Source of the DNA: CAYJGJ01 sp964367585
Lineage (GTDB): Bacteria; Bacillota; Clostridia; Peptostreptococcales; Anaerovoracaceae
Assembly (NCBI GenBank): GCA_964367585.1
Contig: CAYIYH010000012.1
Span: 1-49,403 of the forward strand
Direction: 5' to 3'
Length of the DNA: 49,403 nucleotides
Positions 49,350 to 49,403 of the stretch are shown one piece after another; position 1 is the first letter of the stretch; every line of letters begins with the position of its first letter. The position numbers and the translations under genes were made by a program. The notes under the pieces were generated by a model, which saw nothing but the letters and a program-made list of their open reading frames with translations, searched no databases and was not told where the DNA came from.

Positions 49350-49403
49350 TGGTGCGACTGACTGGACTCGAACCAGCACGGTCTCCCACACGCCCCTCAA
49401 GCG
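49350..49403 (-). tRNA. tRNA-Leu (anticodon GAG), 3' part, cut by window edge
   Basis: The reverse strand gives an encoded CCA end, acceptor half CAGTCGC-A, T arm GCTGG-TTCGAGT-CCAGT, a variable arm around GGGAGACC and an anticodon loop TTGAGGG with GCGTG as its 3' stem. The GAG anticodon and the variable-arm sequence match leucine tRNA. The 5' part, including the D arm, is outside the window. Confidence 0.8.

Noticed and set aside
1..49403. Search for defence systems, prophage, integrases, transposases or a biosynthetic cluster
   Set aside because: No gene in the window belongs to any such family; the content is housekeeping, transport and surface proteins.

Overview
The window is AT-rich, gene-dense bacterial chromosome. 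Perfect or near-perfect sigma-A-type promoters (TTGACA/TATAAT, 17-base spacers), AGGAGG-type ribosome binding sites, GTG/TTG starts and short U-tailed hairpins are typical of a low-GC Firmicute. LigA (divergent domain Ia), the Mbeg1-like DUF2974 protein, InlB-type B-repeats, bacteriohemerythrin and the absence of any obvious respiratory gene point to an anaerobic Clostridia member, perhaps of the Lachnospirales. This placement rests on remembered family resemblance, not on a search. No phage, insertion sequence, CRISPR array, or rRNA is visible.

Layout. Positions 1-3835 (minus): the start of murI and a 1200-residue surface protein with InlB/Listeria-Bacteroides repeats, driven by a strong promoter whose -35 box lies inside a 26-base palindrome. 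Positions 4131-9154 (plus): nitroreductase, radA, pepF and nadK, closed by a bidirectional terminator. Positions 9221-11564 (minus): rplU-rpmA-obgE with a perfect promoter and an L21-type leader. Positions 11613-18650 (minus): pcrA-ligA, an AIR-synthase-like protein and ilvD; dCMP deaminase lies upstream. Positions 19423-21032 (plus): trxA, trxB and tRNA-Ser(GGA). Positions 21044-26417 (minus): a DUF1275 membrane protein and a complete Liv-type ABC importer, with a divergent PucR-family regulator (plus, to 27765). Positions 27762-35084 (minus): an EamA transporter, then an apparent unit of two orphan substrate-binding-like proteins, a PepV-type dipeptidase, glnS and a prepilin-peptidase-like protein. 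Positions 35235-48644 (minus): dusB, coaX, ftsH, tilS, tatD, metG, the DUF2974 protein, then rplL, rplJ, rplA, rplK, nusG, secE and rpmG (listed against the direction of transcription). The right end holds a bacteriohemerythrin gene and the 3' part of tRNA-Leu(GAG).

How the genes fit together. Most are housekeeping: translation (L33, L11, L1, L10, L12, L21, L27, MetG, GlnS, TilS, DusB, Obg), secretion and transcription (SecE, NusG), DNA repair (RadA, PcrA, LigA), cofactors (NadK, CoaX), redox (Trx/TrxB) and amino-acid supply (IlvD, Liv importer, PepF, PepV). The main departure from textbook order is that rplKAJL is not followed by rpoBC but by a DUF2974 hydrolase and metG-tatD-tilS-ftsH.

I found no convincing new multi-gene system. 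The points most worth a second look are local: the broken rplL-rpoB junction, the L21 tail, the L27 lacking an N-terminal extension with no prp gene, the altered NAD-site residues in LigA domain Ia, the shortened RadA zinc finger, TrxB without the usual NADPH-phosphate motif, the displaced ribosome binding site with mini-ORFs before pepF, the two tandem orphan receptors beside PepV, and several inverted or direct repeats at promoters and gene ends.
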